64,000 nt of DNA, from NCBI GenBank assembly GCA_028752905.1, contig JAQNBH010000011.1, forward strand, positions 30,812,017 through 30,876,016, in the 5' to 3' direction. The notes under the pieces are model-generated. The model saw only the letters and a list, made by a program, of their open reading frames with translations. It did no database searches and was not told the DNA's origin. The translations under genes and the position numbers were made by a program. Numbering within the stretch: the first letter of the stretch is position 1; each line of letters starts with the position of its first letter. Positions 1-10,428 of this stretch are shown here, piece after piece. The DNA is from Cladorhizidae sp. MBARI D1340-BT2 (taxonomy: Eukaryota; Porifera; Demospongiae; Poecilosclerida; Cladorhizidae).

Positions 1-1710
1 ATAGACCAAATTAGGGCAAATATCAAGATAGAGAACACATAATGAAACCTATCATTCGAATCATATCAAGTCCATTACAGTGAAATGTGCAGAATATTAT
101 GGATGTTTGATATCAACAGAGAGCACAGGGAGAGACCTATCTTAATAGAGCATCAAGATAGAGAACACATAGAGAAACCTATCTTGTGATTCTATGTATG
201 CAGAATATACGGATGTTTGGTATCAAGAGAGAGAACAGAGAGAGGCCTACCTTTAGAGCTATATATCAAGTCTATTCAGTGAAGTGTGGAGAATCTACGA
301 AGCTAACATGTTTAGCTCAAGATAGAGAACACTGAGAGATATATACCTATCTTGCAAGTCCATTACAGTGAAGTGTGCAGAATATATGGATGTTTGGTAT
401 CAAGAGAGAGCACTTAGAGAGTCCTATCTTAATAGCTATACATCAAGTCTATTCAGTGAAGTGTGGATAATCTACGAAGCTAACATGTTTAGCATCAAGT
501 AAGAGTACAATTCATAACTGCCCTAATTAACAAGACCAAAGTCCCAGATTTTGTCAACTGATAGAGAAGGCCCTTATCTGCAACATGTCAACAGATTATC
601 AATAAATGTAGTGGTTTTTCACTGGCAGGCCACCGCTTTGGCAACTGGAAAACGCCAGGAAAGATCGCAAACCTTACCAATTCAAATCATCATAACTTGC
701 TAATATTTAGAGTACTCAAAATTTTGGCACGTACAAAAGACAGATAATTAGAAGGGCTATCCGGTGATATAAAAATTATCTTTTTTGGGTAAAGTATAGC
801 AAAGTTATGAGCTTTACGGCAAAATAACAAGATTTTGGGGGGGGAAATGAGAAACATATAGACCAAATTAGGGCAAATATCAAGATAGAGAACACATAAT
901 GAAACCTATCATTCGAATCATATCAAGTCCATTACAGTGAAATGTGCAGAATATTATGGATGTTTGATATCAACAGAGAGCACAGGGAGAGACCTATCTT
1001 AATAGAGCATCAAGATAGAGAACACATAGAGAAACCTATCTTGTGATTCTATGTATGCAGAATATACGGATGTTTGGTATCAAGAGAGAGAACAGAGAGA
1101 GGCCTACCTTTAGAGCTATATATCAAGTCTATTCAGTGAAGTGTGGAGAATCTACGAAGCTAACATGTTTAGCTCAAGATAGAGAACACTGAGAGATACC
1201 TATCTTGCAAGTCCATTACAGTGAAGTGTGCAGAATATATGGATGTTTGGTATCAAGAGAGAGCACTTAGAGAGTCCTATCTTAATAGCTATACATCAAG
1301 TCTATTCAGTGAAGTGTGGATAATCTACGAAGCTAACATGTTTAGCATCAAGTAAGAGTACAATTCATAACTGCCCTAATTAACAAGACCAAAGTCCCAG
1401 ATTTTGTCAACTGATAGAGAAAGCCCTTATCTGCACCATGTCAACAGATTATCAATAAATGTAGTGGTTTTTCACTGGCAGGCCACCGCTTTGGCAACTG
1501 GAAAACGCCAGGAAAGATCGCAAACCTTACCACTTCAAATCACCATAACTTGCTAATACTTAGAGTACTCAAAATTTTGGCACGTACAAAAGACAGATAA
1601 TTAGAAGGGCTATCCGGTGATATAAAATTTATCTTTTTTGGGTAAAGTATAGCAAAGTTATGAGCTTTACGGCAAAATAACAAGATTTTGGGGGGGGAAA
1701 TGAGAAACAT
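1..1710 (+). repeat. Two consecutive type A units
   Basis: Units 1-857 (857 bp) and 858-1710 (853 bp). The first has a 4-bp AT duplication in a5 (GAGATATATACC near 339-345, normally GAGATACC). The second has a B-like 3' half (CCACTTCAAATC, AATACTTAGAG, CTGCACCATG and AAAATTTATC), so it is A in its 5' part and B-like behind. Both end with the G-rich junction and are followed by type A. Confidence 0.9.
560..583 (+). repeat. Degraded 'a' sub-monomer relic in the 3' half
   Basis: GATAGAGAA followed by CTTATCTGCAA resembles GATAGAGAA...CCTATCTTGCAA of a5 with the middle shortened. This suggests that the array of sub-monomers once extended further 3'. The match is short, so chance is possible. Confidence 0.45.
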
Positions 1711-2577
1711 ATAGACCAAATTAGGGCAAATATCAAGATAGAGAACACATAATGAAACCTATCATTCGAATCATATCAAGTCCATTACAGTGAAATGTGC
1801 AGAATATTATGGATGTTTGATATCAACAGAGAGCACAGGGAGAGACCTATCTTAATAGAGCATCAAGATAGAGAACACATAGAGAAACCTATCTTGTGAT
1901 TCTATGTATGCAGAATATACGGATGTTTGGTATCAAGAGAGAGAACAGAGAGAGGCCTACCTTTAGAGCTATATATCAAGTCTATTCAGTGAAGTGTGGA
2001 GAATCTACGAAGCTAACATGTTTAGCTCAAGATAGAGAACACTGAGAGATACCTATCTTGCAAGTCCATTACAGTGAAGTGTGCAGAATATATGGATGTT
2101 TGGTATCAAGAGAGAGCACTTAGAGAGTCCTATCTTAATAGCTATACATCAAGTCTATTCAGTGAAGTGTGGATAATCTACGAAGCTAACATGTTTAGCA
2201 TCAAGTAAGAGTACAATTCATAACTGCCCTAATTAACAAGACCAAAGTCCCAGATTTTGTCAACTGATAGAGAAGGCCCTTATCTGCAACATGTCAACAG
2301 ATTATCAATAAATGTAGTGGTTTTTCACTGGCAGGCCACCGCTTTGGCAACTGGAAAACGCAGGGAAAGATCGCAAACCTTACCAATTCAAATCACCATA
2401 ACTTGCTAATATTTAGAGTATTTTGGCACGTACAAAAGACAGATAATTAGAAGGGCTATCCGGTGATATAAAAATTATCTTTTTTGGGTAAAGTGTAGAA
2501 AAGTTATGAGCTTTACGGCAAAATAACAAGATTTTTTGGGGAAAAATGAGAAACATATAGACCAAATTAGGGCAAAT

Positions 2578-2762
2578 ATCAAGATAGAGAACACATAATG
2601 AAACCTATCATTCGAATCATATCAAGTCCATTACAGTGAAGCGTGCAGAATATTATGGATGTTTGATATCAACAGAGAGCACAGGTAAAGACCTATCTTA
2701 ATAGCTATATATCAAGTTTATACAGTGAAGTGTGGAGAATCTATGAAGCTAACCTGTATAGC
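2578..2762 (+). repeat. Internal module 1 (a1-b1-a2-b2), 185 bp in type B
   Basis: First of three diverged internal modules. It joins two 'a' sub-monomers (43 bp each) to two different 'b' forms: a 47-bp form ending GGATGTTTGAT and a 52-bp form ending near GAAGCTAAC. In type A units this module is cut to 130 bp because b2 and three bases of a2 are missing. Confidence 0.8.
2711..2762 (+). repeat. b2 sub-monomer, the segment absent from type A
   Basis: This 52-bp copy of the 'b' sub-monomer, with three adjoining bases, accounts for the whole 55-bp difference between type A and type B. It is the most diverged 52-bp 'b' in the unit (AACCTGTATAGC where b4 and b6 have AACATGTTTAGC). Confidence 0.85.
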
Positions 2763-2927
2763 ATCAAGATAGAGAACACATGGAGAAACCTATCTTGTGA
2801 TTCGATGTATGCAGAATATACGGATGTTTGGTATCAAGAGAGAGAACAGAGAGAGGCCTACCTTTAGAGCTATATATCAAGTCTATTCAGTGAAGTGTGG
2901 AGAATCTAAGAAGCTAACATGTTTAGC
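2763..2927 (+). repeat. Internal module 2 (a3-b3-a4-b4), about 165 bp
   Basis: Second internal module. Its b3 has lost its 5' part, so only the ATGCAGAATATACGGATG-like end remains after a3. The a4-b4 pair is full length (43 + 52 bp). Nine units carry a 4-bp insertion at the a4/b4 border that makes ATAATTATA. Confidence 0.8.
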
Positions 2928-3100
2928 TCAAGATAGAGAACACTGAGAGATAGCTATCTTGCAAGTCCATTACAGTGAAGTGTGCAGAATATATGGATGT
3001 TTGGTATCAAGAGAGAGCACTTAGAGAGTCCTATCTTAATAGCTATACATCAAGTCTATTCAGTGAAGTGTGGATAATCTACGAAGCTAACATGTTTAGC
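2928..3100 (+). repeat. Internal module 3 (a5-b5-a6-b6), about 173 bp
   Basis: Third internal module, the most invariant between units. Its a5 carries a perfect inverted repeat CAAGATAG/CTATCTTG in most copies; this particular unit has a C-to-G change just before the right arm. The final b6 ends in GCTAACATGTTTAGC, followed by ATCAAGTAAG, which looks like the start of a further 'a' copy that then merges into the 3' half. Confidence 0.8.
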
Positions 3101-3463
3101 ATCAAGTAAGAATACAATTCATAACTGCTCTAATTAACAAGACCAAAGTCCCAGATTTTGTCAACTGATAGAGAAGGCCCTTATCTGCAACATGTCAACA
3201 GATTATCAATAAATGTAGTGGTTTTTCACTGGCAGGCCACCGCTTTGGCAACTGGAAAATGCCGGAAAGATCGCAAACCTTACCACTTCAAATCACCATA
3301 ACTTGCTAATACTTAGAGTACTCAAATTTTTGGCACGTACAAAAGACAGATAATTAGAAGGGCTATCCGGTGATATAAAAATTATCTTTTTTGGGTAAAG
3401 TATAGCAAAGTTATGAGCTTTACGGCAAAATAACAAGATTTTGGGGGGGGAAATGAGAAACAT
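3101..3463 (+). repeat. 3' half of the unit, not tandemly repeated inside the unit
   Basis: About 363 bp that lack clear a/b periodicity apart from a degraded 'a' relic near its start. It includes a more G+C-rich stretch (CACTGGCAGGCCACCGC onward), a nested foldback of about 119 bp, and a homopolymer-rich end (T, G and A runs) just before the next unit. No reading frame of meaningful length is present. Its origin is unknown; the foldback would fit a captured small inverted-repeat element, but no target-site duplication is visible. Confidence 0.75.
3297..3415. repeat. Nested foldback (imperfect inverted repeat) in the 3' half
   Basis: The left arm CATAACTTGCTAATACTTA (3297-3315) is the reverse complement of the right arm TAAAGTATAGCAAAGTTATG (3396-3415), apart from about three single-base gaps. 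Between them lies a perfect 8-bp inverted repeat, AGATAATT (3348-3355) and AATTATCT (3380-3387), with partial extension into AAAAGA/TTTT on its flanks. The same arrangement recurs in essentially every unit; the type B version of the outer left arm fits slightly better than the type A version. It could fold as a hairpin in single-stranded DNA or in RNA. Whether it descends from a MITE-like element is a guess. Confidence 0.7.
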
Positions 3464-6400
3464 ATAGACCAAATTAGGGCAAATATCAAGATAGAGAACA
3501 CATAATGAAACCTATCATTCGAATCATATCAAGTCCATTACAGTGAAATGTGCAGAATATTATGGATGTTTGATATCAACAGAGAGCACAGGGAGAGACC
3601 TATCTTAATAGAGCATCAAGATAGAGAACACATAGAGAAACCTATCTTGTGATTCTATGTATGCAGAATATACGGATGTTTGGTATCAAGAGAGAGAACA
3701 GAGAGAGGCCTACCTTTAGAGCTATATATCAAGTCTATTCAGTGAAGTGTGGAGAATCTACGAAGCTAACATGTTTAGCTCAAGATAGAGAACACTGAGA
3801 GATACCTATCTTGCAAGTCCATTACAGTGAAGTGTGCAGAATATATGGATGTTTGGTATCAAGAGAGAGCACTTAGAGAGTCCTATCTTAATAGCTATAC
3901 ATCAAGTCTATTCAGTGAAGTGTGGATAATCTACGAAGCTAACATGTTTAGCATCAAGTAAGAGTACAATTCATAACTGCCCTAATTAACAAGACCAAAG
4001 TCCCAGATTTTGTCAACTGATAGAGAAGGCCCTTATCTGCAACATGTCAACAGATTATCAATAAATGTAGTGGTTTTTCACTGGCAGGCCACCGCTTTGG
4101 CAACTGGAAAACGCAGGGAAAGATCGCAAACCTTACCAATTCAAATCACCATAACTTGCTAATATTTAGAGTATTTTGGCACGTACAAAAGACAGATAAT
4201 TAGAAGGGCTATCCGGTGATATAAAAATTATCTTTTTGGGGTAAAGTGTAGAAAAGTTATGAGCTTTACGGCAAAATAACAAGATTTTTTGGGGAAAAAT
4301 GAGAAACATATAGACCAAATTAGGGCAAATATCAAGATAGAGAACACATAATGAAACCTATCATTCGAATCATATCAAGTCCATTACAGTGAAGCGTGCA
4401 GAATATTATGGATGTTTGATATCAACAGAGAGCACAGGTAAAGACCTATCTTAATAGCTATATATCAAGTTTATACAGTGAAGTGTGGAGAATCTATGAA
4501 GCTAACCTGTATAGCATCAAGATAGAGAACACATGGAGAAACCTATCTTGTGATTCGATGTATGCAGAATATATGGATGTTTGGTATCAAGAGAGAGAAC
4601 AGAGAGAGGCCTACCTTTAGAGCTATATATCAAGTCTATTCAGTGAAGTGTGGAGAATCTAAGAAGCTAACATGTTTAGCTCAAGATAGAGAACACTGAG
4701 AGATACCTATCTTGCAAGTCCATTACAGTGAAGTGTGCAGAATATATGGATGTTTGGTATCAAGAGAGAGCACTTAGAGAGTCCTATCTTAATAGCTATA
4801 CATCAAGTCTATTCAGTGAAGTGTGGATAATCTACGAAGCTAACATGTTTAGCATCAAGTAAGAATACAATTCATAACTGCTCTAATTAACAAGACCAAA
4901 GTCCCAGATTTTGTCAACTGATAGAGAAGGCCCTTATCTGCAACATGTCAACAGATTATCAATAAATGTAGTGGTTTTTCACTGGCAGGCCACCGCTTTG
5001 GCAACTGGAAAATGCCGGAAAGATCGCAAACCTTACCACTTCAAATCACCATAACTTGCTAATACTTAGAGTACTCAAATTTTTGGCACGTACAAAAGAC
5101 AGATAATTAGAAGGGCTATCCGGTGATATAAAAATTATCTTTTTTGCGTAAAGTATAGCAAAGTTATGAGCTTTACGGCAAAATAACAAGATTTTGGGGG
5201 GGGAAATGAGAAACATATAGACCAAATTAGGGCAAATATCAAGATAGAGAACACATAATGAAACCTATCATTCGAATCATATCAAGTCCATTACAGTGAA
5301 ATGTGCAGAATATTATGGATGTTTGATATCAACAGAGAGCACAGGGAGAGACCTATCTTAATAGAGCATCAAGATAGAGAACACATAGAGAAACCTATCT
5401 TGTGATTCTATGTATGTAGAATATACGGATGTTTGGTATCAAGAGAGAGAACAGAGAGAGGCCTACCTTTAGAGCTATATATCAAGTCTATTCAGTGAAG
5501 TGTGGAGAATCTACGAAGCTAACATGTTTAGCTCAAGATAGAGAACACTGAGAGATACCTATCTTGCAAGTCCATTACAGTGAAGTGTGCAGAATATATG
5601 GATGTTTGGTATCAAGAGAGAGCACTTAGAGAGTCCTATCTTAATAGCTATACATCAAGTCTATTCAGTGAAGTGTGGATAATCTACGAAGCTAACATGT
5701 TTAGCATCAAGTAAGAGTACAATTCATAACTGCCCTAATTAACAAGACCAAAGTCCCAGATTTTGTCAACTGATAGAGAAGGCCCTTATCTGCAACATGT
5801 CAACAGATTATCAATAAATGTAGTGGTTTTTCACTGGCAGGCCACCGCTTTGGCAACTGGAAAACGCCAGGAAAGATCGCAAACCTTACCAATTCAAATC
5901 ATCATAACTTGCTAATATTTAGAGTACTCAAAATTTTGGCACGTACAAAAGACAGATAATTAGAAGGGCTATCCGGTGATATAAAAATTATCTTTTTTGG
6001 GTAAAGTATAGCAAAGTTATGAGCTTTACGGCAAAATAACAAGATTTTGGGGGGGGGAATGAGAAACATATAGACCAAATTAGGGCAAATATCAAGATAG
6101 AGAACACATAATGAAACCTATCATTCGAATCATATCAAGTCCATTACAGTGAAATGTGCAGAATATTATGGATGTTTGATATCAACAGAGAGCACAGGGA
6201 GAGACCTATCTTAATAGAGCATCAAGATAGAGAACACATAGAGAAACCTATCTTGTGATTCTATGTATGCAGAATATACGGATGTTTGGTATCAAGAGAG
6301 AGAATAGAGAGAGGCCTACCTTTAGAGCTATATATCAAGTCTATTCAGTGAAGTGTGGAGAATCTACGAAGCTAACATGTTTAGCTCAAGATAGAGAACA

Positions 6401-7975
6401 CTGAGAGATACCTATCTTGCAAGTCCATTACAGTGAAGTGTGCAGAATATATGGATGTTTGGTATCAAGAGAGAGCACTTAGAGAGTCCTATCTTAATAG
6501 CTATACATCAAGTCTATTCAGTGAAGTGTGGATAATCTACGAAGCTAACATGTTTAGCATCAAGTAAGAGTACAATTCATAACTGCCCTAATTAACAAGA
6601 CCAAAGTCCCAGATTTTGTCAACTGATAGAGAAGGCCCTTATCTGCAACATGTCAACAGATTATCAATAAATGTAGTGGTTTTTCACTGGCAGGCCACCG
6701 CTTTGGCAACTGGAAAACGCAGGGAAAGATCGCAAACCTTACCAATTCAAATCACCATAACTTGCTAATATTTAGAGTATTTTGGCACGTACAAAAGACA
6801 GATAATTAGAAGGGCTATCCGGTGATATAAAAATTATCTTTTTGGGGTAAAGTGTAGAAAAGTTATGAGCTTTACGGCAAAATAACAAGATTTTTTGGGG
6901 GAAAATGAGAAACATATAGACCAAATTAGGGCAAATATCAAGATAGAGAACACATAATGAAACCTATCATTCGAATCATATCAAGTCCATTACAGTGAAG
7001 CGTGCAGAATATTATGGATGTTTGATATCAACAGAGAGCACAGGTAAAGACCTATCTTAATAGCTATATATCAAGTTTATACAGTGAAGTGTGGAGAATC
7101 TATGAAGCTAACCTGTATAGCATCAAGATAGAGAACACATGGAGAAACCTATCTTGTGATTCGATGTATGCAGAATATACGGATGTTTGGTATCAAGAGA
7201 GAGAACAGAGAGAGGCCTACCTTTAGAGCTATATATCAAGTCTATTCAGTGAAGTGTGGAGAATCTAAGAAGCTAACATGTTTAGCTCAAGATAGAGAAC
7301 ACTGAGAGATACCTATCTTGCAAGTCCATTACAGTGAAGTGTGCAGAATATATGGATGTTTGGTATCAAGAGAGAGCACTTAGAGAGTCCTATCTTAATA
7401 GCTATACATCAAGTCTATTCAGTGAAGTGTGGATAATCTACGAAGCTAACATGTTTAGCATCAAGTAAGAATACAATTCATAACTGCTCTAATTAACAAG
7501 ACCAAAGTCCCAGATTTTGTCAACTGATAGAGAAGGCCCTTATCTGCAACATGTCAACAGATTATCAATAAATGTAGTGGTTTTTCACTGGCAGGCCACC
7601 GCTTTGGCAACTGGAAAATGCCGGAAAGATCGCAAACCTTACCACTTCAAATCACCATAACTTGCTAATACTTAGAGTAATCAAATTTTTGGCACGTACA
7701 AAAGACAGATAATTAGAAGGGCTATCCGGTGATATAAAAATTATCTTTTTGGGGTAAAGTATAGCAAAGTTATGAGCTTTACGGCAAAATAACAAGATTT
7801 TGGGGGGGGAAATGAGAAACATATAGACCAAATTAGGGCAAATATCAAGATAGAGAACACATAATGAAACCTATCATTCGAATCATATCAAGTCCATTAC
7901 AGTGAAATGTGCAGAATATTATGGATGTTTGATATCAACAGAGAGCACAGGGAGAGACCTATCTTAATAGAGCAT

Positions 7976-8008
7976 CAAGATAGAGAACACATAGAGAAAC
8001 CTATCTTG
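7976..8008. repeat. Inverted repeat in sub-monomer a3
   Basis: CAAGATAG at 7976-7983 and its perfect reverse complement CTATCTTG at 8001-8008 enclose a 17-base loop. The arms are degraded in a1, a2, a4 and a6, so this is either the ancestral state of 'a' or has been kept only in two copies. Confidence 0.75.
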
Positions 8009-8123
8009 TGATTCTATGTATGCAGAATATACGGATGTTTGGTATCAAGAGAGAGAACAGAGAGAGGCCTACCTTTAGAGCTATATATCAAGTCTATTCA
8101 GTGAAGTGTGGAGAATCTACGAA

Positions 8124-8138
8124 GCTAACATGTTTAGC
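8124..8138. repeat. Near-perfect palindrome ending b4
   Basis: GCTAACATGTTTAGC becomes the perfect 14-bp palindrome GCTAACATGTTAGC if one T is removed. It closes the b4 sub-monomer in nearly all units. It could be a binding site for a dimeric protein; nothing in the sequence proves that. Confidence 0.7.
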
Positions 8139-8139
8139 T

Positions 8140-8172
8140 CAAGATAGAGAACACTGAGAGATACCTATCTTG
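8140..8172. repeat. Inverted repeat in sub-monomer a5
   Basis: Same 8-bp arms as in a3 (8140-8147 and 8165-8172) with a 17-base loop of different sequence. Arms conserved while the loop differs is the notable point. Confidence 0.75.
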
Positions 8173-8296
8173 CAAGTCCATTACAGTGAAGTGTGCAGAA
8201 TATATGGATGTTTGGTATCAAGAGAGAGCACTTAGAGAGTCCTATCTTAATAGCTATACATCAAGTCTATTCAGTGAAGTGTGGATAATCTACGAA

Positions 8297-8311
8297 GCTA
8301 ACATGTTTAGC
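8297..8311. repeat. Near-perfect palindrome ending b6
   Basis: Second GCTAACATGTTTAGC of the unit, 173 bp after the first (one module length). The diverged b2 of type B units has GCTAACCTGTATAGC, in which the central symmetry is lost. Confidence 0.7.
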
Positions 8312-10428
8312 ATCAAGTAAGAGTACAATTCATAACTGCCCTAATTAACAAGACCAAAGTCCCAGATTTTGTCAACTGATAGAGAAGGCCCTTATCTGCA
8401 ACATGTCAACAGATTATCAATAAATGTAGTGGTTTTTCACTGGCAGGCCACCGCTTTGGCAACTGGAAAACGCCAGGAAAGATCGCAAACCTTACCAATT
8501 CAAATCATCATAACTTGCTAATATTTAGAGTACTCAAAATTTTGGCACGTACAAAAGACAGATAATTAGAAGGGCTATCCGGTGATATAAAAATTATCTT
8601 TTTTGGGTAAAGTATAGCAAAGTTATGAGCTTTACGGCAAAATAACAAGATTTTGGGGGGGGGAATGAGAAACATATAGACCAAATTAGGGCAAATATCA
8701 AGATAGAGAACACATAATGAAACCTATCATTCGAATCATATCAAGTCCATTACAGTGAAATGTGCAGAATATTATGGATGTTTGATATCAACAGAGAGCA
8801 CAGGGAGAGACCTATCTTAATAGAGCATCAAGATAGAGAACACATAGAGAAACCTATCTTGTGATTCTATGTATGCAGAATATACGGATGTTTGGTATCA
8901 AGAGAGAGAATAGAGAGAGGCCTACCTTTAGAGCTATATATCAAGTCTATTCAGTGAAGTGTGGAGAATCTACGAAGCTAACATGTTTAGCTCAAGATAG
9001 AGAACACTGAGAGATACCTATCTTGCAAGTCCATTACAGTGAAGTGTGCAGAATATATGGATGTTTGGTATCAAGAGAGAGCACTTAGAGAGTCCTATCT
9101 TAATAGCTATACATCAAGTCTATTCAGTGAAGTGTGGATAATCTACGAAGCTAACATGTTTAGCATCAAGTAAGAGTACAATTCATAACTGCCCTAATTA
9201 ACAAGACCAAAGTCCCAGATTTTGTCAACTGATAGAGAAGGCCCTTATCTGCAACATGTCAACAGATTATCAATAAATGTAGTGGTTTTTCACTGGCAGG
9301 CCACCGCTTTGGCAACTGGAAAACGCAGGGAAAGATCGCAAACCTTACCAATTCAAATCACCATAACTTGCTAATATTTAGAGTATTTTGGCACGTACAA
9401 AAGACAGATAATTAGAAGGGCTATCCGGTGATATAAAAATTATCTTTTTGGGGTAAAGTGTAGAAAAGTTATGAGCTTTACGGCAAAATAACAAGATTTT
9501 TTGGGGGAAAATGAGAAACATATAGACCAAATTAGGGCAAATATCAAGATAGAGAACACATAATGAAACCTATCATTCGAATCATATCAAGTCCATTACA
9601 GTGAAGCGTGCAGAATATTATGGATGTTTGATATCAACAGAGAGCACAGGTAAAGACCTATCTTAATAGCTATATATCAAGTTTATACAGTGAAGTGTGG
9701 AGAATCTATGAAGCTAACCTGTATAGCATCAAGATAGAGAACACATGGAGAAACCTATCTTGTGATTCGATGTATGCAGAATATACGGATGTTTGGTATC
9801 AAGAGAGAGAACAGAGAGAGGCCTACCTTTAGAGCTATATATCAAGTCTATTCAGTGAAGTGTGGAGAATCTAAGAAGCTAACATGTTTAGCTCAAGATA
9901 GAGAACACTGAGAGATACCTATCTTGCAAGTCCATTACAGTGAAGTGTGCAGAATATATGGATGTTTGGTATCAAGAGAGAGCACTTAGAGAGTCCTATC
10001 TTAATAGCTATACATCAAGTCTATTCAGTGAAGTGTGGATAATCTACGAAGCTAACATGTTTAGCATCAAGTAAGAATACAATTCATAACTGCTCTAATT
10101 AACAAGACCAAAGTCCCAGATTTTGTCAACTGATAGAGAAGGCCCTTATCTGCAACATGTCAACAGATTATCAATAAATGTAGTGGTTTTTCACTGGCAG
10201 GCCACCGCTTTGGCAACTGGAAAATGCCGGAAAGATCGCAAACCTTACCACTTCAAATCACCATAACTTGCTAATACTTAGAGTAATCAAATTTTTGGCA
10301 CGTACAAAAGACAGATAATTAGAAGGGCTATCCGGTGATATAAAAATTATCTTTTTGGGGTAAAGTATAGCAAAGTTATGAGCTTTACGGCAAAATAACA
10401 AGATTTTGGGGGGGGAAATGAGAAACAT

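Larger units (their letters stand above)
2557..3463 (+). repeat. Reference type B unit (907 bp) with complete three-module 5' half
   Basis: Lead 2557-2577; a1 2578-2620; b1 2621-2667; a2 2668-2710; b2 2711-2762; a3 with truncated b3 2763-2832; a4 2833-2875; b4 2876-2927; a5 with b5 2928-3005; a6 3006-3048; b6 3049-3100; 3' half 3101-3463. Compared with type A it carries 55 extra bases containing b2. The a-b-a-b alternation is therefore unbroken, which suggests that B keeps the older arrangement and A is the deleted form. Typical B markers are ACACATGGAG in a3, AATACTTAGAG in the 3' half and often CTCTAATT where A has CCCTAATT. The one-base shorter GCCGGAAAG (A: GCCAGGAAAG) explains 907 against 908. 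Confidence 0.9.
1711..5216 (+). repeat. Two copies of a 1753-bp A846-B907 dimer
   Basis: Units 1711-2556 (A, 846), 2557-3463 (B, 907), 3464-4309 (A, 846) and 4310-5216 (B, 907). The two dimers match in length exactly. They share GCAGGGAAAG plus the 7-bp deletion in the A members, and TAAGAAGC in b4 plus AACTGCTCTAATT in the B members. Single differences such as GAGATAGCTATC in the first B copy (second copy GAGATACCTATC) show that they are separate copies. Confidence 0.9.
7823..8675 (+). repeat. Reference type A unit (853 bp) with sub-repeat anatomy
   Basis: Anatomy read by eye. Lead 7823-7843; a1 7844-7886; b1 7887-7933; a2 (short, 40 bp) 7934-7973; a3 with a truncated b3 7974-8043; a4 8044-8086; b4 8087-8138; a5 with b5 8139-8216; a6 8217-8259; b6 8260-8311; 3' half 8312-8675. 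Type A is recognised by AATAGAGCATCAAG at the a2/a3 boundary, where the second 'b' copy is missing. Two length classes dominate. The 853-bp class keeps GTACTCAAAATTTTGG in the 3' half. The 846-bp class has a 7-bp deletion there giving GTATTTTGG. This copy ends in a run of nine G. Confidence 0.9.
5217..10428 (+). repeat. Two copies of a 2606-bp A853-A846-B907 trimer
   Basis: Units 5217-6069, 6070-6915, 6916-7822, then 7823-8675, 8676-9521, 9522-10428. Both trimers have the same three lengths in order and the same private markers: a nine-G run followed by AATGAG at the end of the first unit, GAGAATAGAGAG in the second, and TTAGAGTAATCAAA in the third. One difference is TGTATGTAGAAT in the first copy where the second has TGTATGCAGAAT. 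This is a recent duplication of a three-unit block. Confidence 0.92.

Noticed and set aside
11..16. TTAGGG, with CCCTAA in the 3' half of type A units, as telomere repeat
   Set aside because: Single hexamers once per unit, not tandem, and CCCTAA is CTCTAA in many B units. No telomeric tract.
53..63. CATTCGAATCA resembling a Pol III B box
   Set aside because: Only 8 of 11 positions fit GGTTCGANTCC, no convincing A box lies upstream and no tRNA or SINE structure follows.
768..775. TATAAAAA as a TATA box and AATAAA at 601-606 as a polyadenylation signal
   Set aside because: Both are expected by chance in AT-rich DNA. The AATAAA lies upstream of the TATA on this strand and no transcript unit is supported. 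TATAAAAG at two copies (near 12057 and 16425) is a point variant.
5217..10428. Assembly artefact as full explanation of the near-identical blocks
   Set aside because: Copy-specific differences (for example TGTATGTAG at about 5412, GTGTTCAG at about 14314, a 1-bp deletion near 27235) show that copies were resolved separately. An error in copy number cannot be excluded without reads.
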